Source: Treponema sp. (GTDB lineage Bacteria > Spirochaetota > Spirochaetia > Treponematales > Breznakiellaceae). Taken from it: a stretch of 16,970 nucleotides of DNA. Made by a program: the position numbers and the translations under genes. Shown piece after piece: positions 14,805 to 16,970 of this stretch (positions are counted from its first letter, which is position 1; every line of letters begins with the position of its first letter). The DNA lies in assembly GCA_031284385.1 (NCBI GenBank), contig JAISZZ010000084.1, forward strand, positions 1-16,970, in the 5' to 3' direction. The notes under the pieces are model-generated. The model had not been told where the DNA came from, did no database searches, and worked only from the letters and a program-made list of their open reading frames with translations.

Positions 14805-16970
<2,166 letters not shown>

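Overview
The window looks like a piece of a spirochaete chromosome, most likely a Treponema of the termite-gut or environmental type. I infer this from gene content and style and have not confirmed it by any search. The pointers are a tandem-Ig lipoprotein with a relaxed lipobox, a degenerate REP-associated (IS200-like) transposase of a type I associate with termite-gut treponemes, a homopolymeric C tract in front of the lipoprotein, and a dut-lptF-lptG-tgt run. No rRNA, tRNA or CRISPR array is visible.

Layout. Positions 1-700 hold no convincing gene, but from about 333 to 618 they hold a cluster of short palindromic repeats. A transposase-like gene (701-1402) follows; its 3' part has become a 57-bp minisatellite. 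Next come a MATE exporter on the minus strand (1602-2939), a 1089-residue membrane protein on the plus strand with a sensor-like extracytoplasmic domain and a very long acidic cytoplasmic tail (3145-6414), a SulP/STAS anion transporter on the minus strand (6486-8201), and a DegT/DnrJ-fold protein on the minus strand that lacks the usual PLP lysine (8341-9384).

From 9385 to 13086 lies the most unusual part. A GC-rich 815-residue lipoprotein gene with seven Ig-like repeats (9915-12362) is flanked by two related ~60-bp elements in opposite orientation (9461-9520 and 12759-12820). It is preceded by a 15-C tract and followed immediately by an array of nested perfect palindromes. A promoter-like element lies ahead of a short ORF that runs through the C tract. 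Losing one C would let that ORF read through and stop in an ATGA overlap with the lipoprotein start. This makes a plausible phase-variable surface lipoprotein locus.

The right end (13087-16970) is a housekeeping operon: dUTPase, two translationally coupled LptF/LptG-type permeases, and tRNA-guanine transglycosylase, which runs off the window.

Two themes run through the window. One is a set of intergenic mini-hairpins whose shape (6-7 bp stem, 3-nt loop) is kept while the sequence varies. The other is that several genes have a -10-like hexamer ending 5-6 nt before the start codon, suggesting leaderless transcripts.
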